Shown: piece after piece, positions 26,667 to 35,109 of the stretch
How the letters are laid out: every line of letters starts with the position of its first letter
How positions within the stretch are numbered: the first letter of the stretch is position 1
Assembly: GCA_964421085.1 (NCBI GenBank)
Contig: CAYQVO010000012.1
Span: 20,942-84,941, forward strand
Length of the DNA: 64,000 nucleotides
DNA from: CAYQVO01 sp964421085
GTDB lineage: Bacteria; Bdellovibrionota_C; UBA2361; CAYQVO01
Direction of reading: 5' to 3'
Translations under genes and position numbers: made by a program
The notes under the pieces: generated by a model
What the model was told of the DNA's origin: nothing
Database searches by the model: none
What the model saw: the letters and a program-made list of their open reading frames with translations, nothing else

Positions 26667-26694
26667 GCAGCCCTCCGGTGAACTGGAGGGCTGC
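26667..26694 (+). terminator. Perfect 10-bp stem-loop after ilvC
   Basis: GCAGCCCTCC and GGAGGGCTGC flank an 8-base loop, 21 bp after the ilvC stop. The stem is perfect and GC-rich. No T-run follows immediately (a run of seven Ts lies ~40 bp further), so it may act as a weak or Rho-assisted terminator or as a 3' stabiliser. Confidence 0.55.
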
Positions 26695-26699
26695 GATAG

Positions 26700-27009
26700 T
26701 CCTGGTCGATTCGTATGTGCCTGATGCCATTCGATATTTTTTTATCTCAGGGGCACGCCCAGCCGTTACAGCTCCGGACTCCCCAAAATTTGCCCTAACC
26801 TCAGAAATTTGTTAACTTCTGCCTCTACTTTTCGGGGATCTCTGCAAAGCGACAGGGGAATTTCCAGGACAGGATTTCTGGATTCAGGGCACTTTTGAGA
26901 GCATCGCGCTTTAAAAAAATGTTCCTGGAAGGCTTGTTGCGCCCGTTTGCTGAGTACTTAAAGCTGGGTCAATAGTTTTGAGATCCGTTGTGGTGTAACA
27001 GAGCAAGAG
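26700..27009. other. Non-coding leader before secE
   Basis: About 310 bp without a gene. I looked for the tRNA-Trp and rpmG that often precede secE and see neither. It presumably carries the promoter of the secE-nusG-ribosomal operon, but no strong -35/-10 pair stands out. TACTTA near 26955 is the best -10-like hexamer. Confidence 0.5.
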
Positions 27010-27228
27010 ATGAATTCAGGCAAGTCGGGAGAAAATACCTCGTTTTTGGAGGGCAGCCGGAACTTCGTTACTGAAAGCTTCGGTGAACTCAAGAAGATCA
27101 CGCGGCCCACGCGCGAGGAGACAATGCGGGCTGTAATGGTGACTGTTCTAATCATGACTTTCATCTCTTTATGCCTTTTCCTCCTCGACCTTGTGTTCAG
27201 CAAGATCATTGGAGCATTGCTGGTTTAG
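27010..27228 (+). CDS. secE: Preprotein translocase subunit SecE
   Basis: 72 residues. The amphipathic segment FVTESFGELKKITRPTREE is followed by one membrane helix (MVTVLIMTFISLCLFLLDLV), the minimal single-helix SecE of most bacteria. It clamps SecY in the inner membrane. The next gene is nusG, the standard order. An acidic, polar 17-residue N-terminus precedes the conserved part. Confidence 0.9.
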   Translation: MNSGKSGENTSFLEGSRNFVTESFGELKKITRPTREETMRAVMVTVLIMTFISLCLFLLDLVFSKIIGALLV

Positions 27229-27278
27229 GAACGAAGGGGAATCACGAGGAAGAATCGATCCACGACTAAGAGGCGATT

Positions 27279-27896
27279 ATGTCATCTGATGAAACTGTGA
27301 CAAATGGAAATGAAAGCGTAGATGATGCCGGTGGCGGTGACTCCGCAGCTGATGAGAAAAAGGCCGATGAGAAGCAGTGGTACGTCGTGAACGCCTACTC
27401 CGGCTTCGAGATGAAGGCCAAGCAGGCGCTCGAGGAACGCATCCGTCTGAATAATATGCAGGACTGCTTCGGCGATGTCCGGGTCCCGCAGGAAACGGTT
27501 GTGGAGCTTGTGAAGGGGCAGAAGAAGACTTCAACCAGAAAGTTCTTCCCGGGCTACATTCTCGTTCAGATGATTCTGAATCAGGACACATGGCACTTGG
27601 TGAAGGAAACCCCGAAAGTATCAGGTTTTGTGGGCGATGCTACAAATCCCAGTCCGCTGACAGACGATGAAGTGGCGAGGATAATCGCTCAGGTTGAGGA
27701 AGGCGCGCTTGCACCGCGTTCAAAGGTGAGTTTCGAGCAGGGTGAAACGGTGAAGGTAATCGACGGACCGTTTGCGGATTTCAGCGGCACTGTCGAAGAA
27801 GTGCGGCCCGACAAGCAGAAGGTCAAAGTACTCATCAGTATTTTCGGCCGCGCGACGCCGCTCGAACTCGATTTTGTGCAAGTGGAAAAGATGTAA
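27279..27896 (+). CDS. nusG: Transcription termination/antitermination factor NusG
   Basis: 205 residues. A low-complexity acidic N-terminal extension of ~32 residues precedes the NGN domain (WYVVNAYSGFEMKAKQALEE, KFFPGYILVQM, TPKVSGFVGD). The C-terminal KOW domain contains GETVKVIDGPFADFSGTVEE. NusG binds RNA polymerase and couples it to Rho or to the ribosome. The extension is longer than in E. coli but of a kind seen in other phyla. Confidence 0.95.
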   Translation: MSSDETVTNGNESVDDAGGGDSAADEKKADEKQWYVVNAYSGFEMKAKQALEERIRLNNMQDCFGDVRVPQETVVELVKGQKKTSTRKFFPGYILVQMILNQDTWHLVKETPKVSGFVGDATNPSPLTDDEVARIIAQVEEGALAPRSKVSFEQGETVKVIDGPFADFSGTVEEVRPDKQKVKVLISIFGRATPLELDFVQVEKM

Positions 27897-27909
27897 TTTT
27901 TAAATGGAG

Positions 27910-27928
27910 GGCCGCGCTTGTCGCGGCC
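27910..27928 (+). promoter_or_regulatory. Hairpin between nusG and rplK
   Basis: GGCCGCG-CTTGT-CGCGGCC is a perfect 7-bp stem with a 5-base loop, ending eight bases before the rplK start. It also follows a GGAGG at 27906-27910, so folding could affect ribosome access. A near-identical sequence occurs at 54669-54685, also just upstream of a start codon. Confidence 0.55.
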
Positions 27929-27935
27929 GTGGAAG

Positions 27936-28361
27936 ATGGCAAAAGAAGTTACAGCACTGGTTAAGCTTCAGCTCAAGGCAGGTCAGGCGAATCCGGCTCC
28001 GCCGGTAGGTCCTGTGCTCGGCCAGCACGGCGTAAATATCATGGAGTTCTGCAAGCAGTTCAACGCCCAGACACAGAAGAATATGGGCGAGGTGACGCCC
28101 GTGCTTTTGACGGTATACAAGGACCGCTCATTCAGCTTCGTAGTGAAGACGCCGCCGGTTTCATACCTTCTTCTGAAGTCGGCAGGTGTCGAGAAGGGGT
28201 CCGGAACCCCGAACAAAGACAAGGTCGCCAGGGTCAGGAAGGCTGACGTGAGAAAAATTGCGGAGCAGAAGATGGTCGACCTTAACGCCAACGATATCGA
28301 GGCGGCGATGAAAATAGTAGCGGGCACAGCCCGGAGCATGGGCATTGATGTTATAGACTGA
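27936..28361 (+). CDS. rplK: 50S ribosomal protein L11
   Basis: 141 residues from ATG 27936. Conserved segments are LQLKAGQANPAPPVGPVLGQ, HGVNIMEFCKQFNAQT, and VKTPPVSYLLLKSAGVEKGS. The length equals the family norm. L11 binds 23S rRNA at the GTPase-associated centre. Gene order nusG-rplK-rplA is standard. The in-frame GTG/TTG-like starts upstream lie inside the hairpin and are rejected. Confidence 0.96.
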   Translation: MAKEVTALVKLQLKAGQANPAPPVGPVLGQHGVNIMEFCKQFNAQTQKNMGEVTPVLLTVYKDRSFSFVVKTPPVSYLLLKSAGVEKGSGTPNKDKVARVRKADVRKIAEQKMVDLNANDIEAAMKIVAGTARSMGIDVID

Positions 28362-28388
28362 TCGGAAGTTTTAGATTGACAGGTCATT

Positions 28389-29087
28389 ATGGCGCATAAA
28401 GGAAAAAGATATCACGCAGCCAGGCAGAAAGTCGAAGCCGGCAGGTTGTACGGAGTGGAGGAGGCATGTGAAGTGCTTGCGGGCACTGCATCGGCAAAGT
28501 TCGATGAGACTGTTGAAGTTTCAGTGAGCCTCGGGGTTGATCCTCGAAAGGCCGAGCAGAACGTCCGTGGGAGCGTCTCCCTTCCTCACGGTCTCGGCAA
28601 GACAATCCGGGTGGCTGTTTTTGCGAAAGGCGAAAAGGCCGAAGAGGCGAAAAAGGCGGGAGCCGATGTTGTCGGCGCCGAAGATCTCGCCGAGCAGATA
28701 AAGAACGGCTTCATGGAGTTCGACAGCGTTGTGGCGACACCGGACCTTATGGCCCAGGTCGGGAAGGTAGGAAAGATACTCGGACCCCGTGGTCTTATGC
28801 CGTCGCCGAAAGTCGGCACAGTGACTTTCGATGTGCTGGACACGGTGAAATCGCTCAAAGCGGGCCGTGCTGAATTTCGCGTGGAAAAGGCCGGAATCGT
28901 GCATGCCCCGATCGGCAAGGCTTCGTTCGGCGCAGAGAAGATCCGGGAGAATTTCATGGCGTTCATGAGGGCAATAAACAAGGCGAAACCTTCGACAAGC
29001 AAGGGAGTTTATCTGGAGTCTGTCGCGTTAGCTCTTACTATGGGTCCCGGCATCAAGGTGGACGTCGGCTCGCTGCGTAACGTGTGA
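28389..29087 (+). CDS. rplA: 50S ribosomal protein L1
   Basis: 232 residues. Conserved features are KFDETVEVSVSLGVDPRKAE, the signature MAQVGKVGKILGPRGLMPSP, and VGTVTFDVL. L1 binds the L1 stalk of 23S rRNA and in many bacteria represses its own operon. The length is normal. It is 27 bp after rplK. Confidence 0.96.
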   Translation: MAHKGKRYHAARQKVEAGRLYGVEEACEVLAGTASAKFDETVEVSVSLGVDPRKAEQNVRGSVSLPHGLGKTIRVAVFAKGEKAEEAKKAGADVVGAEDLAEQIKNGFMEFDSVVATPDLMAQVGKVGKILGPRGLMPSPKVGTVTFDVLDTVKSLKAGRAEFRVEKAGIVHAPIGKASFGAEKIRENFMAFMRAINKAKPSTSKGVYLESVALALTMGPGIKVDVGSLRNV

Positions 29088-29112
29088 CGGGTAATGTGGA
29101 AGATGTTGAAAG

Positions 29113-29128
29113 GCCGTGCGTGCGCGGC
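29113..29128 (+). promoter_or_regulatory. Hairpin upstream of rplJ
   Basis: GCCGTG-CGTG-CGCGGC (one G-U pair) lies immediately before the rplJ ribosome binding site GGAGG at 29130-29134. It could be part of an L10 leader or translational control structure. It is short and unproven. Confidence 0.35.
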
Positions 29129-29140
29129 TGGAGGTGATAG

Positions 29141-29680
29141 ATGAATCGTTCAGAAAAACAAGGTGAAGTTGAAGCAATGACGAGCGCGATCTCGAACTCG
29201 CAGCTTGCGCTTTGTCTCGACTATCGCGGCATGAAGGTCTCTCAGATGACCACCTTCCGGAGGAAGCTCCGGGAGAAAGGGGTGAAGGGCCGCGTTGTCA
29301 AGAACACGCTGCTTCGAATCGCTTCGAAGCAGTCGCTTCAGGGGAAGGATGAATCTCAGGTGGAGAAATTCCTGGGTCTGTTCGAAGGCCCCAGTATGCT
29401 CGTATATGCCGATGAACCTGTGTCTTCGGCCAAAGTCGTCGCCGACTTTGTCAAGGACAACAAGGAACTGACGATAAAGGGTGCCTGGGTCGAAGGTGCG
29501 TTTCTCGATGCAGACAGCGTGGTCGAGCTTTCAAGGCTGCCTGGTCGCGAAGAGACACTGGGCATGCTTTTGAATCTCATGCTTGCGCCTGCAACTCAGC
29601 TGGTCCGTCTGCTGAATGCTCCGGCCACGCAGCTGGCGCGCTGTATCGATGCCTACAGGGAGAAGCTCGAAGGGAAGTGA
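29141..29680 (+). CDS. rplJ: 50S ribosomal protein L10
   Basis: 179 residues, ATG preceded by GGAGGTGATAG. N-terminal RNA-binding domain: LALCLDYRGMKVSQMTTFRR and RVVKNTLLRIA. The C-terminal helix region (RLLNAPATQLARCIDAYREK) binds L7/L12 dimers. It anchors the ribosomal stalk. The gap to rplL contains an unusual REP-like palindrome. Confidence 0.94.
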   Translation: MNRSEKQGEVEAMTSAISNSQLALCLDYRGMKVSQMTTFRRKLREKGVKGRVVKNTLLRIASKQSLQGKDESQVEKFLGLFEGPSMLVYADEPVSSAKVVADFVKDNKELTIKGAWVEGAFLDADSVVELSRLPGREETLGMLLNLMLAPATQLVRLLNAPATQLARCIDAYREKLEGK

Positions 29681-29694
29681 CGGGCCCGTCGCCC

Positions 29695-29755
29695 GTCATT
29701 GCGAGGACGCTTCGCAGTGCGACTGGGGCGATGCGAAGCGCCCGTGGCAATCTCG
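29695..29755. repeat. REP/MITE-like imperfect palindrome between rplJ and rplL
   Basis: The 61-bp segment begins GTCATTGCGAGGACGCTTCG and ends GTGGCAATCTCG. The inner arms CGCTTCGCA and TGCGAAGCG form a perfect 9-bp inverted repeat. The form GTCATTGCGAGG...GCAATCTC is a widespread dispersed intergenic element in several bacterial phyla. No second copy lies in this window. It sits 14 bp after rplJ and 57 bp before the rplL start. Confidence 0.6.
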
Positions 29756-29812
29756 AATTGGTTTTTTTGGAAAAAGTTAGTTTTTAGAAGGAAACGAAAG
29801 GAGTACGTGAAA

Positions 29813-30196
29813 ATGAGTGAGAATNNNNNNNNNNNNNNGGTGGTCGATTACATTAAGGGAATGTCCTTGAGCGCAGCCGCAAAGTTGGTAAAGCGCCTCG
29901 AGGAAGAGCTCGGAGTAAGCGCAGCAGCACCTGTTGCTATGATGGCAGGCGCAATGCCCGGCGCAGCCGCGCCGGCTGAGGAGCAGACCGAGTTCACAGT
30001 GTCCCTCGACGAGGCAGGTGCCGAGAGAGTCAAGGTCATTAAAGCGATCCGGGAGATCACGGGACTTGGCCTCAAGGAAGCCAAGGATCTTGTCGACGCT
30101 GCCCCGAAAACAGTCAAAGAGGGGATTCCCAGGGAAGAGGCGAACGAGATTAAAAAGAAACTGGAAGAAGCTGGCGCGAAATCCACGGTCAAATAG
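29813..30196 (+). CDS. rplL: 50S ribosomal protein L7/L12 (contains assembly gap)
   Basis: About 127 residues from ATG 29813 with AAAGGAG upstream. After MSEN there are 14 Ns (29825-29838). Then follow VVDYIKGMSLSAAAKLVKRL, the Ala-rich hinge AAAPAEEQTEF, and the C-terminal domain VKVIKAIREITGLGLKEAKD, LVDAAPKTVKEG. The Ns keep the frame, but their true number is unknown. L7/L12 forms the mobile stalk that recruits GTPase factors. Confidence 0.93.
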   Translation: MSENXXXXXVVDYIKGMSLSAAAKLVKRLEEELGVSAAAPVAMMAGAMPGAAAPAEEQTEFTVSLDEAGAERVKVIKAIREITGLGLKEAKDLVDAAPKTVKEGIPREEANEIKKKLEEAGAKSTVK

Positions 30197-30617
30197 GCTC
30201 GTTGTCGTAAGCAGTTCGAACCCGGATCTTGCGAGGCCTTGCCTGGTGCGGCCCTGAACAAAGGGGGGTGTTGCCCTTCTCCGGGAATTGAACTGTGCTG
30301 TATTAATCCTTGTGACGCCTGGAACAAACCGCGTTTTGCTCACTGACAGCGTCGATGAGCGGCTGCAATATTCCAGGCTGTATTGCCTTTAATCGGCGGC
30401 TGTCATATTCTTGAGAATACTCAACATAATTTCTCTTCTGGGGGAGCGCGAGGTTCAGGTGTCATGCCCTGCGGTTGGCGTTCCGGAAGGGGAAGATGCG
30501 TGCGTTTAACCGAAGGTGTGGAGTCAGATTGAGACTTCATGCCTGGCAATACCATTCGCGCTAATCGAGTGTCCTTGAATTTGTTCATCCGTCTGGAAGT
30601 GTGGGAACACAAAGCTA
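30197..30617. other. Non-coding region between rplL and rpoB
   Basis: 421 bp without a supported gene. The rplL-rpoB gap often carries attenuation or processing signals in bacteria. Here I see only a small dyad ATTCT-TG-AGAAT near 30408 and a GGCC-rich inverted pair around 30232-30253. No strong promoter or T-run terminator is visible. The start of rpoB lacks a strong ribosome binding site. Confidence 0.5.
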
Positions 30618-33600
30618 ATGGCTTCTAAAATAAAAACCAATCTCCGTTTACGTCACAGCTACTCGAAAATTCAGGAAGTAGCAGAGATTCCAAATCTGAT
30701 AGCAATACAAAAACGATCCTACGATCGTTTCCTTCAGATGGAGACAGACCCCGAGAAGAGGGAGGACATCGGTCTCCAGAAGGTGTTCAAGTCGGTCTTT
30801 CCGATCAAGGACTACAACAACACCGCGTCTCTTGAATTCGTGGGCTACAGCTTCGGCAACCCGAAGTATGACGTGGACGAGTGCCGCGAGCGCGGCATGA
30901 CATGGGCAGCCCCGCTGCGTGTCACCATCCAGCTCGTGCTGTGGGATGTCGACGCAGAGACCGGCAACCGGAGCTTGAGCGCGCTTAAGGAAGATGTCGT
31001 ATACTTCGGCGAAATTCCGCTGATGACCGACCGCGGAACGTTCATGATCAATGGTACAGAGCGTGTCGTTGTCAGCCAGCTTCACCGTTCGCCCGGCGTG
31101 TTCTTCGATCATGACTCAGGCAAGAGCCATGTGTCCGGCAAGCTCCTTTACAACGCAAGGATTATTCCCTATCGCGGTTCGTGGATTGATCTCGAGTTCG
31201 ACATCAAAGACATTCTGCATGTGCGGATCGATCGCCGCAGAAAGCTGAATGCGTCGGTTCTTCTCCGCGCGCTTGGAATGTCCGCCGACGACATCCTCGC
31301 TGAATATTACAAGGTTGATACGATATCTTTCGGCAAGCGGGGCGTTGTAACAAAGGAATTTCACGCCGATCAGCTTGAAGGCCAGAAAGCTTTCAGAGAA
31401 ATCAAGGCAGGCGGCAAGATAATCGTGCGCCAGGCGGGAAAGTTCAACCGCGCGGTCGTTCGGCGGTTGAGAGAGGCCGGAATCAACTCTATTGAGATCG
31501 ATCCCGACTCGGTTCCGGGAATGATTTCAGCAGATACTATTATCCGTTCCACCGAAGATGTCCGGGTGCCGAAGGGCGGTGAACTTATCGCGGAGGAAGG
31601 CGAAGTGTTCATCGGCTGGGAGATCGTAAAAGAGCGAATCATCCCGTATATTGACGCGATGAACGAGAACGACGGGCGGGAAGCGGCTTCGAAGTTCGAA
31701 ATTATCGTGTACGCAGGCGAAGAACTGACATCCGATAAAATTAACGCAAAAGGCGACGTTGTCGAGCAGGGGAATATTTCATACCTGCGCGACCTTGGAA
31801 TCGACAGTCTCAGGGTTCTCTACATGGACGACCACCACATCGGGGACGCTCTGTGGCGGACGGTTATAACAGACAAGCTGAATCCGGACCGCGAAGATCT
31901 GTACGCCCGCCTTATCGGAAAGCCGACTGTCGACAGTTATATCGAGATTTATCGAAGACTGAGACCGGGAGATCCGCCGCGTCCTGAAACTGCAAGCGCA
32001 GCATTCAAGAACCTGTTCTTTAATTCAGAGCGGTATGATCTTTCCGACATAGGCCGGTACAAGATCAATCACAAGCTCTATCTGTCACAGGGCAAGGAAC
32101 CGCCGGCGCAGAACGACGGAACGCTGACTCCACAGGATATTATAGAGACGATCCGTTACATCATCGAGCTCAGAAATTCGACTGACATGGTGCGGTATGC
32201 AGTCGACGACATCGATCACCTCGGGAACCGCCGTGTGCGCGCAGTGGGTGAGCTGATTGAGAACCAGTTCCGCGTCGGACTTGTCCGGATGGAACGCGCA
32301 GTCCGCGAGCGTATGGGAATGCAGGATGTGGACACCCTTGTTCCACAGGATCTCATCAACTACAAGCCTGTCGCGGCAGTGGTGAAGGAGTTCTACGGAT
32401 CGTCCCAGCTTTCGCAGTTCATGGATCAGACCAATCCGCTTTCTGAGATTACTCACAAGCGGCGTCTTTCCGCTCTCGGACCGGGCGGTCTGACGCGTGA
32501 CCGCGCCGGATTCGAAGTCCGCGACGTCAACCCGACCCATTACGGACGTATCTGCCCGATTGAGACACCGGAAGGGCCAAATATCGGCCTTATTGCGTCG
32601 CTCTCCGTCTATGCGCGGGTGAACGAGTATGGATTTCTCGAGACTCCCTACCGCGTTATCGACAACCTGAACAGAGTTACGGGCGATATTGTCTACCTCT
32701 CAGCGCTCGAAGAAGAGCGGGAGACGATTGCGCAGGCAGGTTCTCCGATCGGGAAGGACGGACGATTTACGGAGTACGCAGTGCCGTGCCGGAGAAACGC
32801 CGAGTACGTGCTTGTCGCGCCCCAGGAAGTGACCAAGATGGACGTGAGTCCGAAGCAGGTCGTGAGTGTCGCGGCGTCCCTGATTCCGTTCCTCGAGAAC
32901 GACGACGCAAACCGCGCTCTCATGGGATCGAACATGCAGCGTCAGGCGGTGCCCTGTCTCCGCACTGATGCTCCGCTTGTCGGTACCGGAATGGAGCACA
33001 TCGTTGCCAGAGATTCAAAGGCTACGCTTGTCGCGAAGCGCTCAGGCCGCGTTGTTTCGGTCGATGCGGACAGGGTCGTTATACGCGCGGACAAGGCCAC
33101 GGACGACAGTCTCGACACAGGCGTCGACATTTACAACCTCGTAAAATACCGCCGTTCGAACCAGAACACGTGCATCAATCAAAAACCGATCGTGCGGCCA
33201 GGTGAGTGGGTTGCCGAAAACGAAGTCATAGCAGACGGTCCGAGTACGGATCTCGCAGAACTTGCGCTGGGACAGAATGCTCTCGTGGCGTTCATGCCGT
33301 GGGGCGGATACAACTTCGAAGATTCTATCCTTATCAGCGAAAATCTGGTGAAGAAGGACTGTTTCACTTCGATTCATATCGAAGAGTTCGAATGCGTGGC
33401 CCGTGATACGAAACTTGGAAAGGAAGAGATAACAAGGGACATTCCGAACGTCGGCGAGGAGGCCCTCAAGAATCTCGATGAGTCCGGGATTATCCGTATC
33501 GGCGCCGAGGTTCAGTCGGGTGACATTCTCGTCGGAAAGATTACGCCGAAGAGCGAAACACAGCTCAGTCCGGAAGAGAAACTTCTCCGGGCGATATTCG

Positions 33601-35072
33601 GCGAAAAGGCCGGTGAAGTCCGCGACACAAGCCTCAAGCTCCCCCCGGGAGTTGAGGGAACGATTATCGCGGCCGAAGTCTTTTCGAGGAAAGGCACGGA
33701 CAAAGACGAGCGTACTCTTGCCCTTGAAAAACAGCAGATCGAGCGTCTGGAGCAGGATTATCGCGATGAAGTGAATATTATCCGCGATGCTGCTCTCAAG
33801 GAGATCCTCGAGAGTCTCGTCGGAAAGACGACGAGCGCGCGCCTTGTCGACGACAAACGCACGCAGCTTATCGCAAAGGATACGGTTCTGACTGAGGACC
33901 TCCTCCGCAGCGTTCCGTTTGAATACCTGCGCGATATTCAGCTCGGCAATGAAGAGATCCAGGAGCGGGTGAACAGGATCGTCGTTAGAAGCGGCCAGCT
34001 TATCAACAACAAGAGGGCGTTTCTCAACGAAAAGATCGCCAGACTCAAAGAGGGCGACGAGCTTGCTCCGGGCGTCATCAAGATGGTCAAGGTCTTTGTC
34101 GCAATCAAGCGCAAAATCCAGGTCGGTGACAAGATGGCCGGCCGCCACGGCAACAAAGGCGTGCTTTCGAGGGTGCTTCCCGAAGAAGATATGCCGCATC
34201 TCGAAGATGGAACACCGGTCGATGTCATATTGAATCCGCTCGGTGTGCCGTCCCGGATGAACGTTGGCCAGATCCTCGAAACTCACCTTGGCTGGGCGTC
34301 ATGGCTGATGTCGAGGAATCTCAGGCTCCAGCTGGAACAGGTAATGGATCCTGAGACAGGCGTTGTTCACCCGGATCTGTCCGACGACACAAAACGTCAG
34401 GTAGCCGCGAAGCTTCGCGAGATTCTTCTCAGCGTGTTCCGGCAGGGCGACACACTGAAGTTCATTAAAGAACTTCCGGATGACGATATCTTTGTGCTTG
34501 CACGGAGAGAGATGGCGGGTATTCACCTTGCTTCCGGTGTTTTTGATGCCGCAAACGAGGAGGAGATCCGGAATCTTATCAAGTCTGCGGGCGGCGACCC
34601 TGGCGGGCAGGTGACTCTTTACGACGGCCGCACAGGCGAAGCGTTTTCGGAGAAGGTGACGGTCGGTGTGATGTACATGCTGAAACTCGACCACCTTGTC
34701 GACGACAAGATCCACGCCCGGTCGATTGGTCCGTACTCGCTGGTTACCCAGCAGCCGCTTGGCGGTAAGGCGCAGTTCGGCGGACAGCGGCTTGGAGAAA
34801 TGGAGGTGTGGGCGCTCGAGGCGTATGGAGCAGCGTACACTCTGCAGGAGTTCCTCACTGTCAAGTCCGACGATGTCGCCGGCCGCACAAGGATGTATGA
34901 ATCCATTGTGAAGGGCGAGCATGTCCTCGAGCCGGGCCTGCCGGAATCCTTCAACGTCATGATGAAGGAACTGCAGTCGCTGGGGCTTGATGTGGAGCTT
35001 ATTGAGGATACGGGCGAGCAGCAGCACGTTATTCCTCTCGCCGACCTCACAGTGGAGGAACCCGCTGCCTGA
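30618..35072 (+). CDS. rpoB: DNA-directed RNA polymerase subunit beta
   Basis: 1484 residues. The rifampicin-pocket region reads SSQLSQFMDQTNPLSEITHK followed by RRLSALGPGGLTRDRAGFEV. Other conserved parts are YGRICPIETPEGPNIGLIAS, KMAGRHGNKGVLSRVLPEED, and QPLGGKAQFGGQRLGEMEVW. It forms half of the active-site cleft of RNA polymerase. It is longer than the E. coli subunit (1342), consistent with lineage-specific insertions, for example the segment around 300-440 and the C-terminal tail. The rif-pocket residues are the usual sensitive type. Confidence 0.98.
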   Translation: MASKIKTNLRLRHSYSKIQEVAEIPNLIAIQKRSYDRFLQMETDPEKREDIGLQKVFKSVFPIKDYNNTASLEFVGYSFGNPKYDVDECRERGMTWAAPLRVTIQLVLWDVDAETGNRSLSALKEDVVYFGEIPLMTDRGTFMINGTERVVVSQLHRSPGVFFDHDSGKSHVSGKLLYNARIIPYRGSWIDLEFDIKDILHVRIDRRRKLNASVLLRALGMSADDILAEYYKVDTISFGKRGVVTKEFHADQLEGQKAFREIKAGGKIIVRQAGKFNRAVVRRLREAGINSIEIDPDSVPGMISADTIIRSTEDVRVPKGGELIAEEGEVFIGWEIVKERIIPYIDAMNENDGREAASKFEIIVYAGEELTSDKINAKGDVVEQGNISYLRDLGIDSLRVLYMDDHHIGDALWRTVITDKLNPDREDLYARLIGKPTVDSYIEIYRRLRPGDPPRPETASAAFKNLFFNSERYDLSDIGRYKINHKLYLSQGKEPPAQNDGTLTPQDIIETIRYIIELRNSTDMVRYAVDDIDHLGNRRVRAVGELIENQFRVGLVRMERAVRERMGMQDVDTLVPQDLINYKPVAAVVKEFYGSSQLSQFMDQTNPLSEITHKRRLSALGPGGLTRDRAGFEVRDVNPTHYGRICPIETPEGPNIGLIASLSVYARVNEYGFLETPYRVIDNLNRVTGDIVYLSALEEERETIAQAGSPIGKDGRFTEYAVPCRRNAEYVLVAPQEVTKMDVSPKQVVSVAASLIPFLENDDANRALMGSNMQRQAVPCLRTDAPLVGTGMEHIVARDSKATLVAKRSGRVVSVDADRVVIRADKATDDSLDTGVDIYNLVKYRRSNQNTCINQKPIVRPGEWVAENEVIADGPSTDLAELALGQNALVAFMPWGGYNFEDSILISENLVKKDCFTSIHIEEFECVARDTKLGKEEITRDIPNVGEEALKNLDESGIIRIGAEVQSGDILVGKITPKSETQLSPEEKLLRAIFGEKAGEVRDTSLKLPPGVEGTIIAAEVFSRKGTDKDERTLALEKQQIERLEQDYRDEVNIIRDAALKEILESLVGKTTSARLVDDKRTQLIAKDTVLTEDLLRSVPFEYLRDIQLGNEEIQERVNRIVVRSGQLINNKRAFLNEKIARLKEGDELAPGVIKMVKVFVAIKRKIQVGDKMAGRHGNKGVLSRVLPEEDMPHLEDGTPVDVILNPLGVPSRMNVGQILETHLGWASWLMSRNLRLQLEQVMDPETGVVHPDLSDDTKRQVAAKLREILLSVFRQGDTLKFIKELPDDDIFVLARREMAGIHLASGVFDAANEEEIRNLIKSAGGDPGGQVTLYDGRTGEAFSEKVTVGVMYMLKLDHLVDDKIHARSIGPYSLVTQQPLGGKAQFGGQRLGEMEVWALEAYGAAYTLQEFLTVKSDDVAGRTRMYESIVKGEHVLEPGLPESFNVMMKELQSLGLDVELIEDTGEQQHVIPLADLTVEEPAA

Positions 35073-35109
35073 AGCTGGAATTTTTTGGAATTAGATCGGA
35101 TTAAGAGAA

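Noticed and set aside
33042..34286. 414-codon open frame antisense to rpoB
   Set aside because: rpoB is unmistakable on the plus strand; the antisense frame is a by-product of its codon bias and has no family signature or ribosome binding site.
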